A model generated the notes under the pieces. It was not told the origin of the DNA, ran no database searches, and worked only from the letters and a program-made list of their open reading frames with translations. A program made the translations under genes and the position numbers. 64,000 bases of DNA. It comes from Actinoallomurus iriomotensis (lineage in GTDB: Bacteria; Actinomycetota; Actinomycetes; Streptosporangiales; Streptosporangiaceae). The stretch lies in contig NZ_BSTJ01000017.1 of NCBI RefSeq assembly GCF_030269445.1, positions 163,627-227,626 of the forward strand. The letters run 5' to 3'. This document shows positions 42,210-49,345 of the stretch, piece by piece (the first letter of the stretch is position 1; each line of letters begins with the position of its first letter).

Positions 42210-43415
42210 ATGGAGCGACACCGGACGATCGAGCGGCTGAGGCGGATCGACCGCCTGATCGATCCGGCCCTCCCGTGGATCCTCGGCGCGGCCGTCTGCC
42301 TGCTGTCCGTGGTGTCGGTCGAGGGCTTCCTCGGCGAGCTCTTCCCGGCGGCGGCCGGTCCGGCGGCCGTGTGGGTCCGGTTCCTGGCCATCGCGACCTG
42401 CGTGGCGTCCGGAGTCGCGGCCGGTCTCGCCCGGCGCCGGCGATGGCCCGTGTTCGTGCTGGCGGCGGTGGGCTGGGTGTGGCTGGCGCTCTGGCCCGCG
42501 GTGATGGTCGCCGCGTACTACGCCGGTACGAACCTGCGGCGGGCGCGCGTGGTGCCCTTCGGCCTGGCGACGCTCGCGGTCACCGGAATGTCGATCGGGA
42601 CCGGGGTCGCGGTCGGCGGACCCCGGTATCTCGCGACCGCGACCTTCCCCAACCTCGCGATCCTGCTGGCCGTACTCGTGTGCCTGCCGCTGGCCACGGG
42701 TCTGTGGGTGAACGCGCGGCGGCTCGCCGTCGACGCGCTGCGCGAGCGCGCCCGGCGGCTGGAGCGTGAGCAGGCCGCCCGCGCCGAGCAGGCGCGGGCG
42801 CAGGAACGGACGCGGATCGCCCGGGAGATGCACGACGTCGTCGCCCACCGCGTCTCCCTGATGGTGCTGCACGCGGGGGCGCTGGAGGTCGGCGCCGGCG
42901 ACGAGCGCACCGCCGAGGCGGCCGCCCTGATCCGCGGCATCGGCCGCGAGGCGCTCAGCGACCTGCGGAACGTCCTTGGGGTGCTCCGTTCGCCGTACGC
43001 GGGTGCGGCCACGGTGCCCCAGCCGACGCTGACCGATCTCGACCGGCTGCTCGACCAGACCAGGAGCCTGGGCATCGACGTCACCCGGCGCGACGAGGGC
43101 ACGGTCCGGGCGCTCCCGGACCTGGTCGAGCGGACCGCCTACCGTGTCGTCCAGGAGGCCCTGACCAACGTGCACAAGCACGCAGGCGGCGCGTCCACCG
43201 AGGTCGTCCTGCGCTATCTTCCGGACGAGATCGAGGTGGCGGTGCGCAACGGCCCCGGCGAGGGGTCGCGAGAGCCGCTCCCCGGCGCGGGCCTGGGCCT
43301 GAGCGGACTGCGGGAGCGCGTCGGCCTGCTGGGAGGCGAGTTCGAGGCGTGCCCGCGGCCGGACGGCGGGTTCGGGATGATCGCCAGGCTGCCGGCCGGG
43401 GGAGGTGCCGGGTGA
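42210..43415 (+). CDS. Sensor histidine kinase (NarL/DesK type)
   Basis: A 401-residue kinase: membrane part with about five helices (28-165), the HisKA_3 domain with the acceptor His in RTRIAREMHDVVAHRVSLM, and HATPase boxes VVQEALTNVHKHAGG and GLGLSGLRERVGLLGGEFE. ATG 42210 begins MERHRTIERLRRIDRLID. The stop overlaps the GTG of the response-regulator gene (GTGA), so the two make a matched two-component pair. Confidence 0.93.
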   Translation: MERHRTIERLRRIDRLIDPALPWILGAAVCLLSVVSVEGFLGELFPAAAGPAAVWVRFLAIATCVASGVAAGLARRRRWPVFVLAAVGWVWLALWPAVMVAAYYAGTNLRRARVVPFGLATLAVTGMSIGTGVAVGGPRYLATATFPNLAILLAVLVCLPLATGLWVNARRLAVDALRERARRLEREQAARAEQARAQERTRIAREMHDVVAHRVSLMVLHAGALEVGAGDERTAEAAALIRGIGREALSDLRNVLGVLRSPYAGAATVPQPTLTDLDRLLDQTRSLGIDVTRRDEGTVRALPDLVERTAYRVVQEALTNVHKHAGGASTEVVLRYLPDEIEVAVRNGPGEGSREPLPGAGLGLSGLRERVGLLGGEFEACPRPDGGFGMIARLPAGGGAG

Positions 43416-44059
43416 TCAGGGTGCTGGTCGTCGACGACGAGGCGCTCGTACGGTCCGGACTGCGCCTGATCCTGGAGGCGGCGGGCGACATCGTCGTGGT
43501 GGGCGAGGCGCGGGACGGCACCGAGGCCGTGGCCGCGGTCGAGCGGCTCCGCGCCGACGTCGTGCTGATGGACGTCCGGATGCCCGGCATGGACGGGCTG
43601 ACCGCCGCCGAGCGGATCGTGCGCCGGGACGACCCGCCCAAGGTGATCATGCTCACCACGTTCGACCTGGATGAACACGTACACCGGGCACTGCGGGCCG
43701 GCGCCGTCGGATTTCTGCTGAAGGACACTCCGCCGCGCGACCTGGCCTCCGCCGTCCGCACGGTCGCGGCCGGCAACGCGATGCTGGCCCCCACCGTGAC
43801 CAGGCGGCTGATCGGGTCGTTCGTCGAGCGGGGTCCGTCACACGCCGAGGCGGCCCACGAACGCTTCGCCGTCCTCACCACACGGGAACGTCAGGTCGTA
43901 CGCGCGGTCGCCCGCGACCTGTCCAACGCCGAGATCGGCCGCGAGCTCACGATGCGGGAGGCCACGGTGAAGACGCACGTCAGCCGTGCGCTCGCCAAAC
44001 TCGGGCTGACCAACCGCGTCCAGGCGGCGATCCTGGTGTACGAGGCCGGCCTACTGTGA
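43412..44059 (+). CDS. LuxR/NarL family response regulator
   Basis: A 215-residue regulator: the receiver domain has the acidic pair VDDEALVRSG, phosphoacceptor Asp54 (VVLMDVRMPGMDG) and Lys in FLLKDTPP; the LuxR HTH is LTTRERQVVRAVARDLSNAE and TVKTHVSRALAKLGL. GTG 43412 is chosen because GGGGGAGG lies a few bases upstream and it overlaps the kinase stop. Partner of the kinase at 42210. The 3' end overlaps the convergent small membrane gene by 9 bp. Confidence 0.93.
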   Translation: MIRVLVVDDEALVRSGLRLILEAAGDIVVVGEARDGTEAVAAVERLRADVVLMDVRMPGMDGLTAAERIVRRDDPPKVIMLTTFDLDEHVHRALRAGAVGFLLKDTPPRDLASAVRTVAAGNAMLAPTVTRRLIGSFVERGPSHAEAAHERFAVLTTRERQVVRAVARDLSNAEIGRELTMREATVKTHVSRALAKLGLTNRVQAAILVYEAGLL

Positions 44060-44308
44060 CGCGCCGCGGTTGGCGCGGACCCGGCTCGCCAGCCAGCCGG
44101 CGTACCCGGCGGTGCCCGCCAGGCCCAGGAGCCGCGTCCTCTTCGTCGTCAGGGCCAGCCCGAGCGCGACCTCGATCGCACCGTTGCGGTAGGTCCACTG
44201 GCGGGTGTCGTCGGGGAAGGCGGCCTTGGAGATCGGGTCGAACACCTGCGGAGCGGCGAAGTGGGCCGCCCCGGTCCCGGCAAGGAGAATTCCGGCGATA
44301 CGCAACAT
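44051..44308 (-). CDS. Small membrane protein, DoxX/YphA-like
   Basis: An 85-residue protein with an N-terminal hydrophobic helix (IAGILLAGTGAAHFAAPQVF) and another further on (AIEVALGLALTTKRTRLLGL, AGTAGYAGWL). The order and the His-Phe pair recall small DoxX-like membrane proteins, but the assignment is tentative. ATG 44308 is the start. It lies alone between the two-component pair and a minus-strand acetyltransferase. Confidence 0.7.
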   Translation of the reverse strand: MLRIAGILLAGTGAAHFAAPQVFDPISKAAFPDDTRQWTYRNGAIEVALGLALTTKRTRLLGLAGTAGYAGWLASRVRANRGASQ

Positions 44309-44449
44309 CGGAAGGCCTTTCAGAGGGGGAAACCCCGACCATAGCCCTCCGGCGGTTATCCACAGGCCGTACCAAGGACCTTTCTCCCGCCGACCCGAGC
44401 GCCCGACAATAGAAATGGGGGGCCCCGGCGGGGGAGGGCTTCGGCGTTC

Positions 44450-45298
44450 TCAGGCTCCCGGGCGGAAGTTGAGGATCAGCCGGTCGCTGACCGGGCGGAA
44501 GCCGATGCGCTGGTAGACGCCGTTGCTCGTCGGGTTGGCCAGGTCGGTGAACAGCACGACGTGCGAGGCGCCGGCGTCCAGCGTCGCCCGGGCCAGGGCC
44601 GCGGTGACCGCGGCTCCGTACCCGCGCCGGCGGTGTTCGGGCGGCGTGTAGACCGGGCCGATCCGCGCCATCCCCGACACCACGCGCGTACGGGCCGCCA
44701 GCGTCACCGGGCGGCCGTCCACCTCCCACAGGAGCACCCCGTCGTAGCCGATGCGGTCGTCGATCAGCGCGGCGTTCGTCAGGCCGCCGGCCGACGCCTC
44801 CTCCTCGAACGCCCTGAACCAGTCGAACACGAGGCCGTGGTCGGCGCCGGTGGCGACGCGTGGCAGACCGTCCGGGCGCGGGTCCGGCGGCTCCAGCCGA
44901 TCCAGGCGGAACAGGCGCTGGCGCATGTGCACCTCCGCGACCGCATCCGTCCGCTTCTCCCAGATGTCGGCGAACGCGCGGGCCGCCGACGGGTGGCCGC
45001 TGACCCCGGGCAGGACGACGCCACGGTCGGCCAGTGCGTCGGCGAGCACGGCGGCCGCCTGGTCCGGCACCGCGCTCAGCTGCAGCGGGAAGGTGCCGGT
45101 CTGCAGGAGCGTGCCCCGTACGCCCGCGTCCGGGCGCCACCAGCCGAACAGCGGCCCCTCGCCGAAGACGTCCGCGCCTTTCGCCCGCAGGGTCTCGACC
45201 ACGCCCAGGGGCACGGTGTTCTCCACCGGGTCGGCGCGTAGGAAGTCGCCGGCCTCGGTGAGGTAGGCGTCCAGATCACCCGTGATGTTCCAGCCCAT
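44450..45298 (-). CDS. GNAT acetyltransferase
   Basis: A 282-residue protein with a non-catalytic N-terminal half and a C-terminal GNAT domain: SGMARIGPVYTPPEHRRRGY, followed by GAAVTAALARATLDAGASHV and VYQRIGFRPVSDR. The acetyl-CoA loop is PEHRRRGYG. ATG 45298 begins MGWNITGDLDAYL; reading further upstream gives no family similarity. Last gene of the leftward group that starts with the 2OG oxygenase, though a 60-bp gap leaves co-transcription uncertain. Confidence 0.85.
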   Translation of the reverse strand: MGWNITGDLDAYLTEAGDFLRADPVENTVPLGVVETLRAKGADVFGEGPLFGWWRPDAGVRGTLLQTGTFPLQLSAVPDQAAAVLADALADRGVVLPGVSGHPSAARAFADIWEKRTDAVAEVHMRQRLFRLDRLEPPDPRPDGLPRVATGADHGLVFDWFRAFEEEASAGGLTNAALIDDRIGYDGVLLWEVDGRPVTLAARTRVVSGMARIGPVYTPPEHRRRGYGAAVTAALARATLDAGASHVVLFTDLANPTSNGVYQRIGFRPVSDRLILNFRPGA

Positions 45299-45357
45299 GC
45301 TCCATGGTGGACGCGATCGGGGCCGCCGCGCATCCGGATTTCCGGCGGCGTGTGCGC

Positions 45358-45876
45358 TCACCGGGGGCGGATCTCCCAGAAGCCACCGTCGGCGGTGGCG
45401 CCGCGCAGCCCGCACACCGTCTCCGGGCCGGCCAGCGCGGGCAGGCGGGCGTCGTGGAGTGAGGCGAAGGCGAAGGTTCGCCGCGGGTCCCAGCCGGTGC
45501 TGTACCGCAGGCGGCGGCTCAGCTGGGCGAAGCCGAGCGGGGCGGCGACCACCACCCACGCGTCCGGTGCCGGAGCGGTCAGCCGCCGGGCGGACCGCAG
45601 CCAGGACGCGGCCGTCTCCGGCCAGTCCACCGTGGTGATGATCTCCCTGCCCGGCCGCTGCCAGGCGGCGGCGAAGGCCCGGGCGGCCGTTCGGGAGGCG
45701 TCATCGCGGCCGTGACCCACCACGACGGTCTGGATCCGCCCCGTCAGCAGCCCGATGAGAGCGGCGAGCTCCGCGTCGGTGTGGCGGGACGGCGGCGACG
45801 GTTCACCGTACGCGGCCACCTCGGCCGCGGCGACCAACGGCGAGCGGGACGGCCCGCGTTCGTACCGGAGAGTCAT
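45358..45876 (-). CDS. Unknown protein translationally coupled to the Ada-like gene
   Basis: I do not recognise the family. The 172-residue protein starts MTLRYERGPSRSPLVAAAEV at ATG 45876, overlapping the Ada-like stop (ATGA). It reads like a soluble alpha/beta protein: QTVVVGHGRDDASRTAARAF, IITTVDWPETAASWL, DAWVVVAAPLGFAQLSRRLR and DPRRTFAFASL give regular strand-helix units. GHG and DWPE are good candidates for a ligand loop. An in-frame ATG at 45891 is an alternative. Its coupling to two repair-type genes is the main clue to role. Confidence 0.7.
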   Translation of the reverse strand: MTLRYERGPSRSPLVAAAEVAAYGEPSPPSRHTDAELAALIGLLTGRIQTVVVGHGRDDASRTAARAFAAAWQRPGREIITTVDWPETAASWLRSARRLTAPAPDAWVVVAAPLGFAQLSRRLRYSTGWDPRRTFAFASLHDARLPALAGPETVCGLRGATADGGFWEIRPR

Positions 45877-46136
45877 GTGTTCGCCTTCCATCGCGCGTAC
45901 TCCTCGGGCAGACAGACGGCGCATGGCCGGTAGCCGGCCGCGGCGGCGGTGGCCTCGTCGGCGAAGAACACCCGATGCCGGACATAGCCACCGCGCGCGA
46001 TGGCTCTCAGCGCCGAAGGGCAGTCCAGCCGCCCGTACATCCGCTGCTGCCGGTGGCCGCCGAGCGTGCCCGGTGTGAGGCTGCGGTAGGGACGTCCGTC
46101 CGTGGCGATCAACGTGTAGACGCGAGCAGCGGACAT
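45873..46136 (-). CDS. Stand-alone Ada-like zinc-binding domain
   Basis: An 87-residue protein matching the N-terminal domain of Ada, which removes methyl groups from DNA phosphotriesters at a Zn-Cys4 site. The pattern is MYGRLDCPSALRAIARGGYV, then FFADEATAAAAGYRPCAVC. Only three cysteines are present: one in DCPS (aligned by eye with Ada Cys42) and two in PCAVC. The position aligned with methyl-acceptor Cys38 is Gly. So it may bind metal or DNA without methyl transfer. Three bases separate it from the upstream 2OG oxygenase. Confidence 0.8.
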   Translation of the reverse strand: MSAARVYTLIATDGRPYRSLTPGTLGGHRQQRMYGRLDCPSALRAIARGGYVRHRVFFADEATAAAAGYRPCAVCLPEEYARWKANT

Positions 46137-46139
46137 GGG

Positions 46140-46853
46140 TCAGGTGGCGTCGTGGAAGACCAGGCCGAGGGCGCGGCGGCGGCCCGTCCGTACGGTGCTG
46201 ACGCCGTGGCGTACGGCGCCGGCCGACCAGCCGCGCTTGGTGCGGACGGGGCGGTCGCGGGTGGTGAAGATCAGGCCGTGGCCCTGTTCGAGGACCCGTA
46301 CCGTGCCGCGGGACTGGGCGCGGGGACGCTGTTCGACCAGGAGGAACTCGCCGCCGGTGTAGTCGGTGCCGTGTTCGTCGAGGCCGATCACGACCTGGAG
46401 CGGGAACAACATGTCGCCGAACACGTCGCGGTGCAGGGCGTTCCAGTCGCCCGCGTGATAGCGCAGCAGGATCTGCGCCGACCGGGCCTGCCCGGCCTCG
46501 TGGCACAGCGCCAGCCATTCGGCGAGGTCGTCGGGCCAGGGCGCGGGACGGCCGAGGCGGGCCGCCCAGTCACGGGCGATGGGCAGCAGATGAGGGTAGA
46601 AGGCCTCGCGCAGGCCGGCGATCGGATCCGGCAGGTCGTGGGTGAAGTACCGGTACTCGCCGGAGCCGAACCGGTGCCGGGCCATGTCGATCGTGGTCCG
46701 GAACAGCTCCTCCCGGTCGTACAGGGCGGCGATGTCGCGGCACTGTTCCGGCGTGAGCAGCCGCGGCGTGAGCGCGCAGCCGTGCGTGTCCAGCTCCTCG
46801 GCGAGCGCCGTCCAGTCCGCCGCGTCCACGTTCCGTCCACTGTCGTCGGTCAT
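46140..46853 (-). CDS. 2-oxoglutarate/Fe(II)-dependent oxygenase
   Basis: A 237-residue dioxygenase of the prolyl-4-hydroxylase/AlkB superfamily. The metal triad is visible: His and Asp in ALHRDVFGDM and His in AVRHGVSTVRTG, where the nearby Arg would hold 2-oxoglutarate. ILLRYHAGDWNALHRDVF is the core strand pair. ATG 46853 is preferred over GTG 46856 because GGAAGG is then better spaced. It leads an operon with the Ada-like and unknown genes, which suggests oxidative demethylation of nucleic acid (inference). Confidence 0.88.
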   Translation of the reverse strand: MTDDSGRNVDAADWTALAEELDTHGCALTPRLLTPEQCRDIAALYDREELFRTTIDMARHRFGSGEYRYFTHDLPDPIAGLREAFYPHLLPIARDWAARLGRPAPWPDDLAEWLALCHEAGQARSAQILLRYHAGDWNALHRDVFGDMLFPLQVVIGLDEHGTDYTGGEFLLVEQRPRAQSRGTVRVLEQGHGLIFTTRDRPVRTKRGWSAGAVRHGVSTVRTGRRRALGLVFHDAT

Positions 46854-46923
46854 CACCCTTCCACTGTGCGGCAGGGAGAAGACGTCCGCTGGCGGAAAAC
46901 GGACGGCACGTTCGCCCGGCGGG

Positions 46924-47634
46924 TCAGGCCGTCACGGTGCGGGTGGCGTGCGCGGCGGCGGCGAAGGCCCTGATGATCGGGTGGGGGCGGCTGCCGTCGC
47001 CCGCCAGCTCGGGCTGAAACAGCGTGGCCAGATGGAACGGGTGACCCGGCAGCTCGGCGATCCGTACCTCGCCGTTCTCGTCGGCGCCGCTGAACCGCAT
47101 CCCGCGCTCGCGCAGCACGTCGAGGAACGCCTGGCTCAGCCCGTACGAGCAGTGGTACCGCTCGACCGTGTGCTCGGCGCCCAGGATCCGCCGGGCCAGC
47201 GAGCCGTCCGCCACCCGTACGACGCCCTCGTGCCCGACGAGCGAGCAGGCCAGCGGCGTGATCAGCGGGTCGCCGGTGGCGGACGGGTACTCGGCGTGGT
47301 CGGCCGAGGCGAGCCCGCAGACGTTCCGCGCGTACTCCAGGAGGGCGTGCTGGAAACCCCCGCATGTACCCAGGAACGGGATGTTCCGCTCCCGTGCGGT
47401 ACGGGCGGCGGCGACCGCGCCGGCCAGGCTGCGGTACGGGCTGCCCGGCACCAGCCAGATCGCGTCGAAGCCGTCCACCGCGCCGTCGGCCTCTTCGGTC
47501 GGGATCCAGTACGCGTCCAGGACCAGGCGGTCGCGCTCCGCGAGCGCCGCGAGCAGCGTGGGGATCCGGACGTGCGCCCGTACGTTCGGGGAGCGGTCAC
47601 CGACCAGGGCGATCCGCGGGGTGAAGGTGTCCAT
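46924..47634 (-). CDS. CTP synthase C-terminal region-related (class I amidotransferase-like) protein
   Basis: A 236-residue class I glutamine-amidotransferase-like protein, similar to the family named CTP synthase C-terminal region-related (seleno)protein. The nucleophile elbow is FLGTCGGFQHALLE, with Cys rather than selenocysteine; EHTVERYHCSYGLS and a late His in GHPFHLATLFQPEL complete the triad pattern. Oxyanion strand: IWLVPGSPYRSL. The synthetase half of CTP synthase is absent. ATG 47634 opens MDTFTPRIALVGDRSP. A LysR gene is divergent. Confidence 0.88.
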   Translation of the reverse strand: MDTFTPRIALVGDRSPNVRAHVRIPTLLAALAERDRLVLDAYWIPTEEADGAVDGFDAIWLVPGSPYRSLAGAVAAARTARERNIPFLGTCGGFQHALLEYARNVCGLASADHAEYPSATGDPLITPLACSLVGHEGVVRVADGSLARRILGAEHTVERYHCSYGLSQAFLDVLRERGMRFSGADENGEVRIAELPGHPFHLATLFQPELAGDGSRPHPIIRAFAAAAHATRTVTA

Positions 47635-47711
47635 GCGGTCATCCTGGACGCGAGAGCGAGTTCAGCGCCAACGATGATCTCGTGACTTGTCATCAGTGAT
47701 ACTTATGTGGC

Positions 47712-48581
47712 GTGGACACGCACCTGCTCCGCACGTTCGTGGCGGTGGCCCGGCACGGCTCGTTCACCGCCGCGGCGACCGAGCTCGGCTACACGCAGTC
47801 GGCCGTCTCCCAGCACGTCGCCGCGCTCGAGACCGACCTGCGGACGCCGCTGCTGCGCCGCCGCCCGGTCGCGCTCACCGACGCGGGCGCCCGGCTGCTC
47901 GAACACGCCGAGCCGCTGCTCCTGCGTCTCGCCGCCGCGCGCGCCGACGTCACCCGTCTCGTCGCCGCGCCCGCCGAACACCTCGTCGTGGGCGCCTCCG
48001 CGCTGGCGCTCGGCGGCGGGCTCGCGGGCGCGCTGGCGGCGGTACGGTCCCGGCGACCGCTCGTGTCCCCGACCGTCCGGGTGCTCGAACGCACCGAGAT
48101 CGCGGCGCGGGTCGCCGACGGCACCCTGGACCTCGGCCTCGTCGACGGCGTCGCGGCCCCGACCGACCCGCTGCCCCTGCCGGACGTGGGCCCGCTGAGC
48201 GCCGTCGCGGTGGCCCAGGCTCCGCTGGCCGTCCTGCTGCCGCCCGGCCATCCGCTGGAGGGCCGGCGCGGGCTCCGCCTGGCCGACCTGGCCGACGCCC
48301 GCTGGATCGACGCCCCCGAGGCCGCGATGCCCCTCGACCGGCTGCGTGCCGCGAGCGGCTCGGACGGGTTCCGGCCCTCACTGCGCTACGAGGGCACCGA
48401 CGTACGCGGCCTGATCGCCCTCGCGCTCGCCGGGCACGGGCTGGCGCTGCTGCCGGAACCGGCGCTGGACGGCGTGGCGGCCGGGGTCCCGGTGCCCCGG
48501 CTCGTCCACCGCGTCGAACTGCTGCACGGCGGCCTGACCGACGGCCCGGCCGCGCTCCTCGCCGCCGCGCTCACCGGCTGA
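47712..48581 (+). CDS. LysR family transcriptional regulator
   Basis: A 289-residue LysR protein with the N-terminal HTH (LRTFVAVARHGSFTAAATEL, GYTQSAVSQHVAALETDL) and a C-terminal substrate-binding-type domain (RLADLADARWIDAPEA, LIALALAGHGLALLPE). GTG 47712 opens MDTHLLRTF. It is divergent from the amidotransferase-like gene, the probable target; the 77 bp between them are AT-richer (ATCAGTGATACTTATG). Confidence 0.92.
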   Translation: MDTHLLRTFVAVARHGSFTAAATELGYTQSAVSQHVAALETDLRTPLLRRRPVALTDAGARLLEHAEPLLLRLAAARADVTRLVAAPAEHLVVGASALALGGGLAGALAAVRSRRPLVSPTVRVLERTEIAARVADGTLDLGLVDGVAAPTDPLPLPDVGPLSAVAVAQAPLAVLLPPGHPLEGRRGLRLADLADARWIDAPEAAMPLDRLRAASGSDGFRPSLRYEGTDVRGLIALALAGHGLALLPEPALDGVAAGVPVPRLVHRVELLHGGLTDGPAALLAAALTG

Positions 48582-48681
48582 GACAGGGCCGGGCTACCAG
48601 GTCTGAGGATGTGCCCGCGCGCCCATGCGACGAGCGTCGGTTGCAGGAGAGTCGTCGCCGGGCCGTCAGGGAGGCAGGATC

Positions 48682-49335
48682 ATGGCTCCGATGAAGGACA
48701 CCGGGCCGGTGCCGGAGGAGCCGCGTGCCTGGCCACGTGACCCGGGCGGCGAGACCGCGCCGCAGGCCGACGACCGCGGGGAGGGCGCCTGGCCGCAGGA
48801 GGCCGGCGCATCGGAGCCCGAAGCCCGGGCCGGGCCCGACACGGAGACGCCGGGCCCCGAGGAGCCGGAGGCCGCGCCGGCCCAGGACGATCACGCCGCC
48901 AAGATCTCCGAGCTGGAGGACCGGTGGCGGCGGGCGCTGGCAGACCTGGACAACTTCCGCAAACGCACCGTCCGTGCCCTGCAGGAGGAACGCGACGCCG
49001 AACGCGCCCGTACCACCGCGCGGTGGCTGCCGGTCCTGGACGACCTCGAACGCGCCCTCGACCACGCCGACGCCGAGCCCGGCGCCGTCATCCAGGGCGT
49101 CCGCGCGGTCCTCGACCAGGCCCGCGACGTGATCGCCCGCCTCGGCTACCCCCGCCAGGAGGACATGGGCGCGCGGTTCGATCCGGCGCGCCACCACGCG
49201 GTCACCGTCGTGCCCTCCGACGCGCCGGACGGCACGGTCGTACGGGTGCTGGCGCCGGGGTACGGCGAGGGAGCGCGGCAGCTGCGACCGGCACAGGTGC
49301 TGGTCGCCAAGGGACGCCCCGAAGGCCGGCCCTGA
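48682..49335 (+). CDS. grpE: GrpE-type nucleotide exchange factor, stand-alone
   Basis: GrpE releases ADP from DnaK. The 217-residue protein has a disordered acidic N-terminus (about 1-75), a coiled-coil (AKISELEDRWRRALADLDNF, then RKRTVRALQEER), and the C-terminal wing: ALDHADAEPGAVIQGV, EDMGARFDPARHHAVTVVPS and LRPAQVLVAKG, the GrpE signature. ATG 48682 follows AGGGAGG. The usual dnaK and dnaJ partners are not adjacent, so this looks like a second GrpE. Confidence 0.88.
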   Translation: MAPMKDTGPVPEEPRAWPRDPGGETAPQADDRGEGAWPQEAGASEPEARAGPDTETPGPEEPEAAPAQDDHAAKISELEDRWRRALADLDNFRKRTVRALQEERDAERARTTARWLPVLDDLERALDHADAEPGAVIQGVRAVLDQARDVIARLGYPRQEDMGARFDPARHHAVTVVPSDAPDGTVVRVLAPGYGEGARQLRPAQVLVAKGRPEGRP

Positions 49336-49345
49336 CGACGAGGTC

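Noticed and set aside
42078..43181. Upstream extension of the esterase frame over the histidine kinase gene
   Set aside because: The signal peptide and family similarity begin at 42077; the extension is antisense to the kinase.
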